NCBI RefSeq assembly: GCF_030272615.1 | Contig: NC_081409.1 | Location: forward strand, 471,936,573 to 472,000,572 | Direction: 5' to 3' | Origin: Cryptomeria japonica | Taxonomy: Eukaryota; Streptophyta; Pinopsida; Cupressales; Cupressaceae | Length of the DNA: 64,000 nucleotides | Part shown: positions 23,195 through 35,157 of the stretch, piece after piece | Layout: every line of letters begins with the position of its first letter | How positions within the stretch are numbered: position 1 is the first letter of the stretch | The notes under the pieces: model-generated | What the model saw: the letters and a program-made list of their open reading frames with translations, nothing else | Database searches by the model: none | Told to the model about the DNA's origin: nothing | Program-made: the position numbers and the translations under genes

Positions 23195-26100
23195 CAATGT
23201 CAAAAATTGAATTGGTTTTAATTTTAAACATATTGAAAATATTAATATGGGTTTCTATTTAAATTTTGATACTTAAAGTTAATCTTTGTAAATTTTAAAA
23301 TTTTGAATTTACAACTTTAAATTTAATAGTAATGTTTAATACCTAGCAATAAAGTAGGATCTTCAAAATTCCAAATTCAAAAAATGAAATCTCAAACCTA
23401 GAGGATTCCAAAATCCCGCTCCCCGAGAGGTGAAGTGTGCAAAAAAGAATAATAATGGACTCTAGAATTCCAGACTTTAGAGGTTTAGAGGAGTTTATGC
23501 TTAAAAGATTGGGAGTATGAAACCCCAGACTATGAGACAATGCAAAATCAAAAGTCTCGTAATTATGCAATTAGAGGTGAAATAAAAGCAAAGTAGAAGA
23601 CCTCCACGAGCATATTCCAAAACTTGAGACCCCGAAATCTGATCACCTCCTATGAGCATGAAAGTTGAACATAAAAGAAGGCAATATAGATCACCAAATA
23701 AAATGGAAATCATTCACGTAATGTGCAGTGAATTGAGAATTTTAGAAATGACATTGTGAAAAATAAAAAATAAAACATACAAAACCCTAAACTCAATGAG
23801 TAAGAAAAGAACACATGATGTTGAGTAATGAATGATGCACAACGAATGAAAGCAAAGAAAAAATTAATGCAAAACTTGGGAAGAAATGAATTACATTTTA
23901 AAAGAGGAAAATGCGATGAAAGGTATGAAAAGCATGCAAGTAAAAAAATAAATTAAATACTTCGTGAGGGGCCACGAATATGAATAGAATGCTTAATTAG
24001 TCAAAGTTTTCAATTCCTCCAACTTTCCAAGATCAAAGCTTTTGAAATGTTTTGGGTGTAAACTTTTATTCATTAGTCAAAGAGCATTGAATGTATTTTA
24101 AAATATAATGGCTTCTTAAAAAAAGGAGCACTTAAAGTTTGGAATGAATTTAGTTTCTTTTAATGGACTTTAATTTATTTAGCAAAATAATTAATTTATA
24201 ACTTTGTATCTAAATTGATTATTTCCTTTTGTTTTGTTTTTTTTGAGGAAAATCTACATTTGGTGGGTCATGAAAAGAGGAATCTTATGAAAGAGAGCTT
24301 CATTAAAATTTTAAATTTCTTCTTCAAATTTAATTATATTTTAATTATGTTATTTCATTTAAATTCATAAGGGAATTAATATTGTTTTTTTTTTTTGGTT
24401 CAAAATTGTGAATTTAGAGAAATAAAGTATTTGCTCACTAAATAAATTGGAGTGAATTAATTATTATTATTTAATGTGTAGATAAAAATGAGACTTAAGT
24501 TGGAAATGAATTAAAGACCAAGTCATTCTTTGGAAGCTTGATTCATGGACGAACTAAATCTGAACTGGAGGTCAAAACCAAGTATTGGCAATACTGGAGG
24601 TTCAGTGTGTTGTCTAACTGGAGCAGACTTAGTGTCACAATTGGAAAGCTATTATTTCAAAGACTTGTTTGCATTCGCAATTGAAGCTGATTTTTTAGTC
24701 CCAAAAGGGAATATTCTTTCCTTCCAGTGCTTGCATACACAAATTAGGGAGTTGATCTAAAGTTTCTAAAAAAGGGGATTTTGGGAAATTTATATAAATT
24801 GGAGTGAAAGCTCATTGTAAAGGGTTAGCCATTCTGAATTTAGGCTTTTCAAAATTAGGAGTTTAGAATTTAGGAATAGCTTAGGATTGCAAAACTTTTG
24901 GAACTTAGTTGAAGATCATTCCAGATCTTTTTCATTGCATTTTCATGTTAGCGTAGTTCGAAACAATCTAATACAAACAAAGATTAGACATTCAGTGTGA
25001 CAAATCTGTTGAATAACTATCCTCATTCGAAGGCGAATATATGAATTTAATCTAATTTCTTGTTTATTTAAGTTGTTTTTCATCATATGATGTATGTTTG
25101 GTATTTATTTAATTCAATTTAACTTTCCGGATTTGGAGAGAATCATATTTGTTTCTCATTGATCTGCGCATTTCAATGGTGGTTAATGTTGATGCAAATG
25201 TGGTTTAGTAATTTCAACCATCGAATCTAGCTTCATTAATATGTGAAATTTATAATTTGCATGTTAATGTATGAATGTTCTAATGTCCTCCAGATTTGGT
25301 TGATATTATTGAATTGAATGTATGTCTAATGTTCATCATCTTCTTGCATTCCCTCTCTCTTTTGTTATTTCTTTCTCGTTGGTTAGTTTAGTTTTAGTTT
25401 TAGTTTCTAACTTTGCAAATAATTTAGAAAGTTCTGAATCAGAAGGCCCCTTAACAGGTACAGCTACATCAAGCCACCGAGTTATCCAAAGTCATCGTGA
25501 CCCGACTACAAAGACCTTGGAGTTGTCAATCTTTCGAGATTGGTTACTTTTCAGGAGAGGTGGTATGTGCATTCATGTTCTATTATCTGTTGGTGAGAGT
25601 GTCAAAACACCCATCAACGGGTCCTTATTAAATTACTTGAACAATCAATTCCTTTGTTCAAACACCCTAAAACAGTAAACATAACATAGAAAGTGAACAA
25701 TCTATGTGGTGCTTTTGATGGTGACAAATCTCTTTTAATGGAGTGATTCTTATCTCTTCTTCATAGATTTCCTCATATGCATTAAAAAAAAAAGACTTTA
25801 AAAAGAATGCCAAAAGGACATTGCTTCATCTATAATGTAGAGTGTTATTTTAGAAACCCTACCTCGCTGTAAAACTTCACCATAACTCGTTGCCTTTTTT
25901 CCCTTTATTGATATTTGAAGCTTGATTGTTGCTTATCTCACACATGTATTCTTGCATATCTCTAAAATTGTCTCTTGATGGTCTCTTTGGTAGCATAACA
26001 GGCTGTATAGACCTGTGCATGAAGCTTATTTGAAAAAAAGTTTTGCAATTCCACAATGGAAGGGCAAAAGTGTAAAGAGACTCCTCATATGAACAAAGAG

Positions 26101-26960
26101 AACCCTAATATCAACATGAAAACTTAATTATTTTTTTTAACTTTGAGTCCCTCCAGATGCATGGCCCTTTTCCCTTTTGTCAACATGGAGACTCTTTCCT
26201 CTTTAAATTTTCACTATATCCCAAAAATATGCACGGTGTTTAACTTTTGTCCTCATGCTAAAGTTATTCTTTCTTTTTAATACAAAGAAATTTGTTACCT
26301 TTTGAAGCCTTAAGAAAATAGAACATTGATACAAGTCTTTTCAATACCTTTTGAAAACCTTTTAATATCATAAACCCCCTCTAAAACTTCATTAAAAGAT
26401 TTAGGACTCTATACAATGCTATTTTGACCTCAAGTGAAAAAGATATGTAACAAACCTAAGACGAACCCCTATTCCCAACAATTTTCCCCTTTTCACTATG
26501 TGCAGGAACAGGTACAGAGTTGTGTTTTCGAGGATCAGTAGGGTTTGCAAAGACTAAAAGGTTCCCCTTGGGATGGCAAAAATTTTGAAGGAGCAAGGCA
26601 ACCACCACCACAGTCTTGACAATTCAAGCCAGATTTCTAAGAATGGATCTAAACCTTCATCTACTACTTAGATCTAGGTTTGTGGCTCTATTTTACAATT
26701 GTAACTCATTGTTTATGCATAATTGCTTCAATAATCCACTATTGTGCCCTAATCTTTAATTAATTTATATTCAATTCAATTTTTAGGGAAATAAGAGCCC
26801 CACTTAGGAGGCATGGAATCAGATCAAAATCTAGGTCTATTAGGCTTAGATCTATCAAATTCCTATCTTTTCATAATGTGGTGGTAATTAAGAAAATAAT
26901 AGTGGTCAAACTACATCCCATGGTGAAACCTTAATTTTTCACCATTACACCTTACATTCT
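23195..26960. other. AT-rich region without recognised genes
   Basis: Several short open frames (for example 24545-24760 and 25322-25678) lack any recognisable domain. The frame at 25322 starts with a hydrophobic run but is embedded in non-coding-looking DNA. Around 26466-26492 the minus strand reads like a Copia polypurine tract followed by TGTTGGG, so 25700-26480 may be a decayed 3' LTR. The partner LTR and primer site are not visible. Confidence 0.4.
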
Positions 26961-27900
26961 AAAACATCAATTCTCTTTCGGACCTTTTAATGACATTATG
27001 CACATCACCAATAATTTCCTTATTGATGTTATTGGAATAGTCATTTACCACGTGTAGATCTAAGCTCCACAATAAGGAGGGATGGGACAAAATTTCTTAG
27101 ATGAAGCATCAAGTTAATGGACATGTCTTCATGTATTATAAATGTAACTTTATGGGGTGCAAACACTCAAAATGAAGGTACACAACTCCAAGAGATGTAC
27201 CACTTACATCATGTTGTTGTGCTTACAACTAAAAATGGATGAGTCACTGAGTATAATGGAAAGGTTATAAGCACTTTAGCTAGTACCCACCTCTTTATAG
27301 ATCCAAGCATAGATGAGACAAAATAACTAAAATCATGGTTTGAATAAAATATGAATGATATTATCTCACCATCTGCACAAGCTATAGATGTGCCCCTACA
27401 AACTACAAGGAAAACAATTGTTGATATTGAAGAACAAACTATGCATGTGAACCAACTTGTTCAATACATTGTAAAAGAAACTATAAAATTCATGAAATCA
27501 AATTCATTTTGTTATCCATACTTCCCCCTTGAGTTAGATGGTAAACAATATAAAACAATCTAGTTTTATAAAATGACGATGACACATAGCATTATTCAGA
27601 GTGCAAAGCCACATTTGTAAATTGTATTTATAGATGCATACTTTAACTAATGGTTGTTGATCATATAAGAACACTATGGGTTGTTTCTTTTGAAGAACCG
27701 GCAACCTCCCTTCTAATTGGTATTTATGCAAAGGATTTGTATATGCTATAGTCCAACCAGGAAGTAATGATTGTTACTGAGACTATAATCAAGAAAGTTT
27801 TTTAAAGTAATTTCTCTTCACTATCTCATTTGTATATGATTCAAGTGGTGTTCAAGGTTGGTTGAAATAAACAATCAACAAAGTTGACCAGATAGATCTT
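26961..27900 (+). pseudogene. Decayed RPA1/RPA70-like (replication protein A large subunit)
   Basis: RPA1 binds single-stranded DNA in replication and repair. Segments in the expected order are FNDI...NNFLIDVIGIVI (about 26986-27045), NVTLWGANTQNEGTQLQEM (27138-27196), TEYNGKVISTLASTHLFID (27256-27305), LKSWFE near 27330, TRKTIVDIEEQ near 27400, FMKSNSFCYPYFPLEL (27490-27537) and AKDLYML near 27728. These match the end of DNA-binding domain A, domain B and part of domain C. The Cys zinc ribbon of domain C is lost. There are many in-frame stops and at least one frameshift. No intron is obvious between matched blocks. The source could be a host RPA1 copy or the RPA-like gene carried by some plant Helitrons. 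Confidence 0.7.
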
Positions 27901-28375
27901 GTTGGAGAAAAATAACTCATTGTTGGGCAGAATCAATGATATGTATAATAATGATAGTACCTAAATCTAATTCCATTGCTTATGATATGCACTATGTTTT
28001 TGAAAAAAATGTGTGTCAATTATAAAGCCAAATAAACAAACACATAGATGAGACAATTAATAAAAGGGAAAGCAAATAAAGATTAAGAAATACAAACTAT
28101 GCTTTCTTGAAGTGTCCCATCTCCCTCTAATCTCAAGGACCTTGAAGGTATTAGGTGTGGCTCTCGACAATCAATGACCATCAACATGACAACTTAAGAT
28201 ACGAGTCGCTACATGATTCTATGCTAAAATGCATGATTATGGCAATATAACGCTAAGATTATGCTAGATATGCTATGATAAATGCTAATTGCTACTTTCT
28301 AATTGCTAAATTAAAGATAATGACAATGCAAAATTAAGCTAAGATGCAGGGATCCTGATTGGTCAAAACGAAGGG

Positions 28376-28383
28376 TATTTATA
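28376..28383 (-). promoter_or_regulatory. LTR TATA box (minus strand)
   Basis: TATAAATA on the minus strand, about 650 bp into the LTR. That distance is similar to the U3 length of the related LTR at 9696. Confidence 0.55.
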
Positions 28384-28923
28384 AGATTTCCAAGGCCAAG
28401 GCTAAGGTGGCAGGAATCGACGGTCAGGATTTGATCTGGAGATATCAATAGTTGAAATTGGGTAAGTTGGAGGGAGGGACACATGTCATCTTTGTGGTGA
28501 CAAGTGTCAAGGAATTGCTCATGAGAGGGCAAGTGTCCAAGGGGAGAAGACATGTGGCAAAGGTGCCATGTGTCTCCAAGAGGGAATATCCAACCCACAA
28601 GAGGTTAGGATAAGGAGGTTAGGATGTGCAAGAAGGGATAGGGTTAGTTAAACCCAGGGTTGAATGAATGGGCTAAGTTAGGGGGTGATTAGGCTAAGTG
28701 GTTAGAGGTTAGGAGCCATGTGACATTTGAATTTAGAAATTCAAATAATTAGGAAAATGATAATTAAACTCAACAAATTAAGAATTTGTTAACTTTAATT
28801 AAAGGGATTAGAAGAATCAATTAATTGGGGAAGTATTTAAATACATAAATTAAATAATTTGCATATTTAATTTGGAAAATGGAAGAAAATGATTAAAGTG
28901 GGAAGAATAGGAATTAATGGACC

Positions 28924-28953
28924 ATATAAATAAATTATTGAATTTATTTATAT
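28924..28953. repeat. Palindrome, 13-bp arms, 4-bp loop
   Basis: ATATAAATAAATT pairs perfectly with AATTTATTTATAT around ATTG, inside the U3 of the LTR. Confidence 0.8.
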
Positions 28954-29033
28954 AGTAGAGGAATAAAGGCCATATTAATTAAATATTTTCATATTTAATT
29001 AATTATTTTCCATAAAAAAATTTAGTGTATACA

Positions 29034-29048
29034 TTTTGCCCCTCTTTG
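29034..29048 (-). promoter_or_regulatory. Polypurine tract of the first Tat-type element
   Basis: CAAAGAGGGGCAAAA on the minus strand, touching the LTR start. Confidence 0.8.
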
Positions 29049-30479
29049 AAGTGATGTGTGACAACATGTCGGTTCAAATAAAATTAGATTTGATGTGAAT
29101 ACGAGTCGATATGATGCCCCAGATGTTGATTTGATAGATAACAATGCGAGGATGCCCCCTCGGGAGATGAATCGGATAATTTTTCAAAAAAATTCCAATT
29201 TTTCATGATTTTTTATTTTATTTTTCTTGAAATTTTTTGAAATTTTATGATTTTTTTTAATGATTTTATGATTTTTTAGATATCCTTAGATATTTTTAGA
29301 GTTTATCCAATTCATCTCCCGATAAGAAATTGAAAACGTTGCCCTGCAAGTGATTAATTGATTAATTTGAATTTTAAAAGAAGTGAGATAAAAATCCCAC
29401 TTAAATACCCCTTGTTAAGTTTAAATGGTAAAAGTCACTCTTACCACTCATCATTTGTGCATTTGATTTGGTTGAAAATTTGCTTTGGAGAAGAAGATGG
29501 TGATCCCCTACCACCAGCACAAGTTCGAGTGACACAAGCGGCCTGTAGCCTACGGTCCACCCATATGTACCCCGAGAAAACCCCTCTTCTCATGTTTTTA
29601 GTTGATTTATAAAAAAAAAATTAGCTAGTAAGAAATAATCATTTTTTTAGCATTTGTAGAAACTGGGTTTAGAAAAAAAGAAAAAAAAATGTTTAGCGTT
29701 ATGGTTTTTTAATTTTTCAAAATGGGTTTTCTCATTTTTTATTTTTTATTTTTTTTTAAATTGAAATCCAATGGCGCCACCATAGGTGTTGCAGTCACGG
29801 TGAACAACGTTGTTGGCGCCATCATGCGCCCCATGAGCGCTACCCTAGCCACCACCAGCGACAAGCGTAGCATGGTCGGTGCCACAGCGAGCACTGCAGC
29901 CGCAACCGCCATGGGCACCGCGGAAGGCGTCACCCTAAGCGTCGCGAGTGCCACAAGGGACACCGTAGGTGCCATCAAGGGCGCCACAAGTGTTGGCACC
30001 ATGCTAGATGTGGTTGGCCCTAGCACAATCATCGAGGCCAGAGCGCAAAAATGATTTCAATAATGTGATCAAGCATTTTGATAAAATAAATATTGCGCCC
30101 AGCCCACCAATTGTTGTGGTTCTCAAAGAGGGCAATTAATTTTGTCGTGTTGATTTTAGGATGATGTTGATAGGGTTATGATGGACCAAATGGATGCTCG
30201 GTATCAAATTGATGAAGATTTTTTATTTAGATACTCCTGATTGATTAAGATTGATCGTCAGTTTTGATTATTTTGATTTGCATGCCTGATAAGATAGGAT
30301 TGATGACAACCTCATGATAGATGAGAGTCATTGACAGGTGCTCAATGAAATTTGATAAAATCACAAGAGCAAGATAGATTTATAGATTGATAGATAAATT
30401 GAGTTACTGATATGTTGATATGATATGATTGGAGGAGCCCTTTAGCATTTTACAGTCTCATGAGCACTTCCCGAAGACA
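29049..30479. other. Tat 3' region with a GC-rich block
   Basis: This lies between the polypurine tract and the antisense ORF. AT-rich and T-tract-rich to 29760, then a sharp GC- and CpG-rich block at 29765-30050, then a leader-like AT-rich stretch. The GC-rich block is open on both strands (Ala/Thr/Val-rich), but this follows from its GCC/GGC composition and I do not call a gene. Confidence 0.5.
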
Positions 30480-31537
30480 TGGATGTTGATACCTAGGTTG
30501 AGCCATGCAGAGTTGGACCTAATTGATCGATATGGATTGTCCTCCCTTCTCGACATACCCCAACATTTGACTAACTAGGGGTTATTGATAGTATTAGTTG
30601 AGCGATGGCACAGTAAGCATAACACCTTTCACTTACCAATAGGTGAGATGACCATTACTCCTGAGGATATGTACAGGATACTAAGGATCCCAGTGATGGG
30701 AGAGATGGTCTACTATGATCTCAGTGAGTAGGGTGATACTAACACACTCCAAATATTTTTTGATGATTTGGAGATCGATGGATACGATATTGCATGGCAA
30801 GAGATGTTGGATCTGGATTATGCCACATTACCCATTATTCTTGTCGAATTCGTTGATGACTTTCTTTATCCCAATCACAAGTCAAAGAGATTATCCATTG
30901 GATGGGGTCGTCTTCTTGAGTAGTTGGTGACATAGGGGATCCAGTTCTCATGGGGGTCCTGCATGCTCGCACACTTGTATCATGATCTACATAGAGTGGT
31001 ATACTAGGGATCAACAATATTATCAGCAAGGGTTACAGTATTGCAGATATGGGCTTGGGAGCATCTACCTATCACGCACCACTAGAAGACAAGGAGAGAC
31101 CTATAGGGAGGTCCTATGCATATGGATACTCATGTGTTTTGTCTAATAAAAGCTGGGTAAATTGGAGTTTTGGAGATGAGCTCTAGATGATCTGGACACA
31201 GTTGTATGGAGACCTTACAGAGATTGTGAGGTCTGGCCAAAGGATGCAATGGAGATGCTTTATGTGTTTCTAACTTGATATCTGATTGGATCCGCACCCG
31301 ACATTGTTGAGTGATTCTTTTGTATGAGGGTGTTGAGATAGTATGGTAGGATACAAGGGATTCCACAGGGTACAACCCATTATGCATGCTAGAGGCATGA
31401 TTTGCCCACTTGGGGGACTACTATTTCATCTGAGAAGGCATGCATGGATTACTTCTCATTGGGGGCACAGGATTGGGATTATTCTCCAGGTATCATAGGT
31501 AGTGGGATAACCGATGAGTATGATGTGTACTTCATGT
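30480..31537 (+). pseudogene. Plant mobile domain (PMD) antisense ORF, first part
   Basis: Homologous to the plant mobile domain found in MAIN/MAIL-type host proteins and in some transposable elements. Visible blocks: LSHAELDLIDRYGLSSLLDI near 30500, FHLPIGEMTITPEDMYRIL near 30630, LAHLYHDLHRVVY near 30963, VTVLQIWAWEHLPI near 31030, LDDLDTVVWRPYRDCEVW near 31180 and DYFSLGAQDWDYSPG near 31448. There are about ten stops and one frameshift near 31130. It runs opposite to the Tat pol, tail to tail, as antisense ORFs do in Tat elements such as Grande. The reading frame is cut at 31537 by an inserted LTR element and resumes at 36653. A captured host PMD gene is the alternative. Confidence 0.8.
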
Positions 31538-32746
31538 TGTTCATTCCCAAAACCATAGATTGGAAAACCCAAAGACTTATCAAATCCTCAAGCAGTCCAA
31601 CCATCCTTGGCCAATGAATAGGGATAGTCAAAGACTAAATCCCTCTACACTTTAGGCTCCACTAAACCTAGACGGGTGTACCTCACACTCTCAGGCACAA
31701 AAGAGATCATTTAAAGTGGATTTAAGCCTTTTAGCAAATTACAAATTGGTAAATTGTTGTTTGCAATTATGCTTTATTATGTGCTTTAACTGAATGCTTT
31801 GAAAAGAAATGATTGTGAATGTATATTGAAAATGAGATTGCTTTCAGGACCTAAAAGAGATATGCATAGATCAGTTCATATAGGATTTGGGAAGAATGTT
31901 TTTCTATCAAGGACCTTGAATGCATATAGATCAAAACCTTGAAAAATCAATAACAGACCAGTGCCTCTATCTAGGGATATATATGACACTTTGTGGATAG
32001 AATATCTTATCAACTCAAGAGACAATTTCTCATTAACTATGAAGGTTCAATACGTGCTACACAAACAATAAGAATTCAATCTTTCACCTAATGCAAAAGC
32101 ATGTGATTCACATCATAGCAAATCTATAAACAGATTTATCAAGAGGACAAAGATAACTCATAAACACAAAAGTGTACACAATATTTGGAAAAAGAGACAG
32201 TCAACCTTGTCTATTAACCTTTTGGAAATAATTGCATACATAAGATACACTTGTAAATACTTCATTATAGATTTCTTGCACAAAATGATAATGCTTCTTC
32301 CTATATACTTCTCTAATACAAAATGATATTCAATCCTTACAGCATTTGATATTTGCATATATTTTCATTCCAAGTTGACATCTTCTTTCATGAAGGTCGA
32401 AATAACAGGCTTTTCAGCCTTCTTACGGTCCTTTGTATGGTCTACAGCCAAAAACACATTGTACAGATCTAATATTTTTACTGGAACTTGGAAAATTGAT
32501 TTTCTGAAATGTGTATTTCTTATATTTTCATGTTTCATGCATTTTAATTCTTTGTTCATATCATCTTTTCTGCAGATCAAAAACACTAGTCTTTCATGGG
32601 GTCCATTGGAATTAATTTATTCATATCCTCCTTTTTACTCTAGTTGTTAAAATCATTTATCATCCATTATGTGTCATTTCCATGAAGTGACCACCATTTT
32701 TAATAGTAGGGTGCTTGAAATTATTTGGAAATTTGAAGCCCCAATG
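31538..32746 (-). repeat. 3' LTR of the 31538-36647 element, with deletion
   Basis: Matches 35158-36647 except for loss of 281 bp (present at 35967-36247 in the other copy). The terminal CA at 32745-32746 has become TG. The related solo LTR at 14160-15500 retains sequence resembling the missing block, so this copy has the deletion. Confidence 0.88.
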
Positions 32747-32978
32747 GTGGCTTTGTCTGGGGATGTATGCCCCTTGCGGGCATAGCAAGAATCTAGTTTT
32801 CTCCGGTAGAGTAGACCATTGCCAATCACTTCCCTTCTGTAGATTATGTTAAAACTGCATCTGGTGGCCCCTAGGTCCCAAAAACATGAATACTCATTTT
32901 TCCTGGATCAAACACCTGGTTCTCATCATGCAAAAATATTCCAGTTTGGCACATATCATCAACCAATCCAATTTCATC

Positions 32979-33797
32979 TTAAAGCTTATCGATTGTCATA
33001 TTTTCATGTTTACCATATATGTTGTAATATATTTTATTTTTGTCTTGATATTCCATGCTAAAAGAATCACAACAATCTCCTTTTGTTTTCACCACACAGG
33101 GCATCAAACTTTTATAAATCGTTATATCATTTGATTTATAAAGTTTTATCTTTTGAGACTTTCTAATATTTTTAAATATCACATTATCTCTCCTTACTTT
33201 ATGGACACGCTCCAAATCATCCCCGACATATTGCTTTTTACCCCTCCTTCTTGAATTTACCATATAGGAAATCAAATTCCTCTGAACCATCATGCTTTTA
33301 TCCTTATAAGGGTTTTTCCTTTGAAATACTCCTATATTTGGAAATACATCAATATTCATCCCTATTTTATAGGGTTTCTCCATTTCTCCCGAGATATGTT
33401 GGCTTTCAACCTTTATTTCTTTGTTGTGATTAGGTGAAATCATACTAACAATATCAACATCAGAATTGGGAGATTTTTTTTTCTTTGTTATTCCCCTATG
33501 TGATTGATGTAAAGCTAAAGTCAAAAATTCATACTTAGGCTTACTTTTCAATTGTACCTTTTGTTGGAGAGATAGATTATTTGGAAACCCTAAACTTTTC
33601 TCATGAACATTTTCTTTTATTTTTGAAAAATTTATATCACCAATTTTATTTGTCAAGGTGTGCTTTGGAGAATGCAACTTTTCTGATCCATAACAATGCT
33701 CCCAATTATCCTCATTGTTAATTATGCCATTGCTCAATAAGATCTCCTGATCATCTGGAGATATTTCTTGTTCTTCATATAGTGGATTTGAAAACAT
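32979..33797 (-). pseudogene. Lys-rich C-terminal ORF of the non-autonomous Ty3-type element
   Basis: An open frame of 272 codons, the longest in this element, in a different frame from the gag upstream. It begins MFSNPLYEE; the (F)SNPLY motif also occurs as FTNPLY near 33870 and FSNQL near 34045 in the preceding frame, so both belong to one original polyprotein repeated along this motif. The middle is Lys/Ser-rich and the end Tyr/Lys-rich. No catalytic motif is seen. A Gag-polyprotein tail that replaces pol is the best description; function unknown. Confidence 0.5.
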
Positions 33798-34920
33798 AGA
33801 GATCTTTGTTAGACATACTCTGGCAGTATGTCATTTCATCATTTATATCTGCATTATTATAAAGAGGATTTGTAAAACATTTAAAATGATCTTGATAATT
33901 ATATGACTCTTCAATTTTTTGGTCATCATATGTGCTCTCACTGTCATTAATGCATTTATTAGAGAAATAGGAGGACTCATCACATAAAGTTTTTTCCGAA
34001 TGGCAGCCATCCTCTGTCATGTCATCACACAACTGATTTGAAAAAGATTTGAACCTATTTCTAGGTGCATCTGCACATTCTATCTGTTGTCCATGACACA
34101 CCTCTTTTTCCTTTGCTGCATTTCTCTGATACTCTCTATCCAGAAGATCTGAAATTTGTTCACTTCTGAGAAGACAATCTTCCTTTGGATATTGTATGTT
34201 GTCTATTTCCACACATGTCTCATCAACAATGGATTCTTCTTCAATCTAATCCAAACTTTTCTCTTCATTAGGGTTTTGTGTTTCCTCTGTAGATCTCATT
34301 CTGCATCCATTATCTTCTATAACTATTTCATCATGTAGATACCTGAGAAAACTATACAACTTAGAGTCATACCCTAACTTATATATTTTATTTAATAACT
34401 CATAAAATGGAGGCTTGACATCTGAAGGTATCTCCTAATAAATATTGAACATCCTCCTGAAGAAGTTTACTGCAGATTCATCTTCTTGTTTTTTTATATT
34501 TAAAAATTCATCCAAGGGAGACGCACAAAATTTTGTTTCCATAGTGTATTCTTGGTCTTCCTCTAGCTCATAGCACATGCTTCGTTCTTCACGTGCATCA
34601 TGAAACACATCAAGGAACCATTGCTCCAACTCCCTCCATGATGAGATGCTTTGTGTAGGGAGTGATTCATAGGATTCTCTTGCATTATCCTTCAATGTCT
34701 TGATGAATAACTTCATCACATAATCTTTTGCATAAATCTCATAATCCTTTACGAATGTATAAAATGAGCCCAAATGATCAAGTGCTAATTCATCATATTC
34801 CCCATGGAATTTTGGTACAACTTGTGAAATCTTAGGGAACAACTTGTTTGGGATACATTGAAAGCTTCTGAGATCCAATGGCCTGATGCCATCTGGAATA
34901 AATGGTTTTCTTTGAAACAT
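33798..34920 (-). pseudogene. Ty3 Gag (retrotransposon gag domain)
   Basis: Starts at MFQRKPFIPDG (34920). The capsid-type segment has YVMKLFIKTLKDNARESYES and SSWRELEQWFLDVFHD near 34620-34730, then ESAVNFFRRMFNIY. This matches the plant Ty3 gag pattern in which a Trp/Phe-rich helix follows ...W..L...F. An in-frame stop (Gln codon changed to TAG) lies at 34435. The frame then continues through an acidic Cys/Asp/Ser-rich region (33800-34250) that carries the NPLY-type repeats. No zinc knuckle was found. It would form the particle of the non-autonomous element. Confidence 0.7.
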
Positions 34921-35136
34921 TCTAAACCAAAATTGCTATTTCTTTCAAAAAGGAAAATTTTCATCTCCTTCTAGATCTTCTCCCTCAGTAGAGTCACCAA
35001 CTGAAATAGATCTTGTTATGTAGAATAGAGTCACCGCCTCATGTAGAGGAAAATATTACTTATTGATCTCCTGGGTTCTTCCTTCCAATAGAGCACACCT
35101 TAACAGAGATTTTGGAATTGAAATTTTGTAGACAAC

Positions 35137-35155
35137 TCCCCAGCAGAGTCGCCAA
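35137..35155 (-). promoter_or_regulatory. Primer-binding site of the 31538-36647 element
   Basis: Minus strand TGGCGACTCTGCTGGGGAG, two to three bases after the 5' LTR end. A close relative (TGGCGACTCTACTAGGGAG) occurs on the plus strand at 46926. Confidence 0.8.
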
Positions 35156-35157
35156 AC

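Larger units (their letters stand above)
28014..29033 (-). repeat. 3' LTR of the first Tat-type element
   Basis: On the minus strand it starts TGTATACACT directly after a polypurine tract. The far end (TGTCAATT on plus) is inferred from length and TG/CA, and is less certain. TATAAATA on the minus strand at 28376-28383 is a good TATA box. A 13-bp palindromic pair lies at 28924-28953. Confidence 0.7.

Noticed and set aside
25322-25678. 118-codon frame with hydrophobic N-terminus, possible secreted protein
   Set aside because: No family resemblance, AT-rich non-coding surroundings, and no supporting intron or promoter signals.
26466-26492. Possible Copia polypurine tract and LTR start on the minus strand
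   Set aside because: No partner LTR, primer site or target duplication could be found, so it is mentioned only within the region entry.
29722-30054. Ala/Thr/Val-rich open frames on both strands
   Set aside because: Explained by the GC-rich triplet-like composition; no start context, domain or conserved frame.
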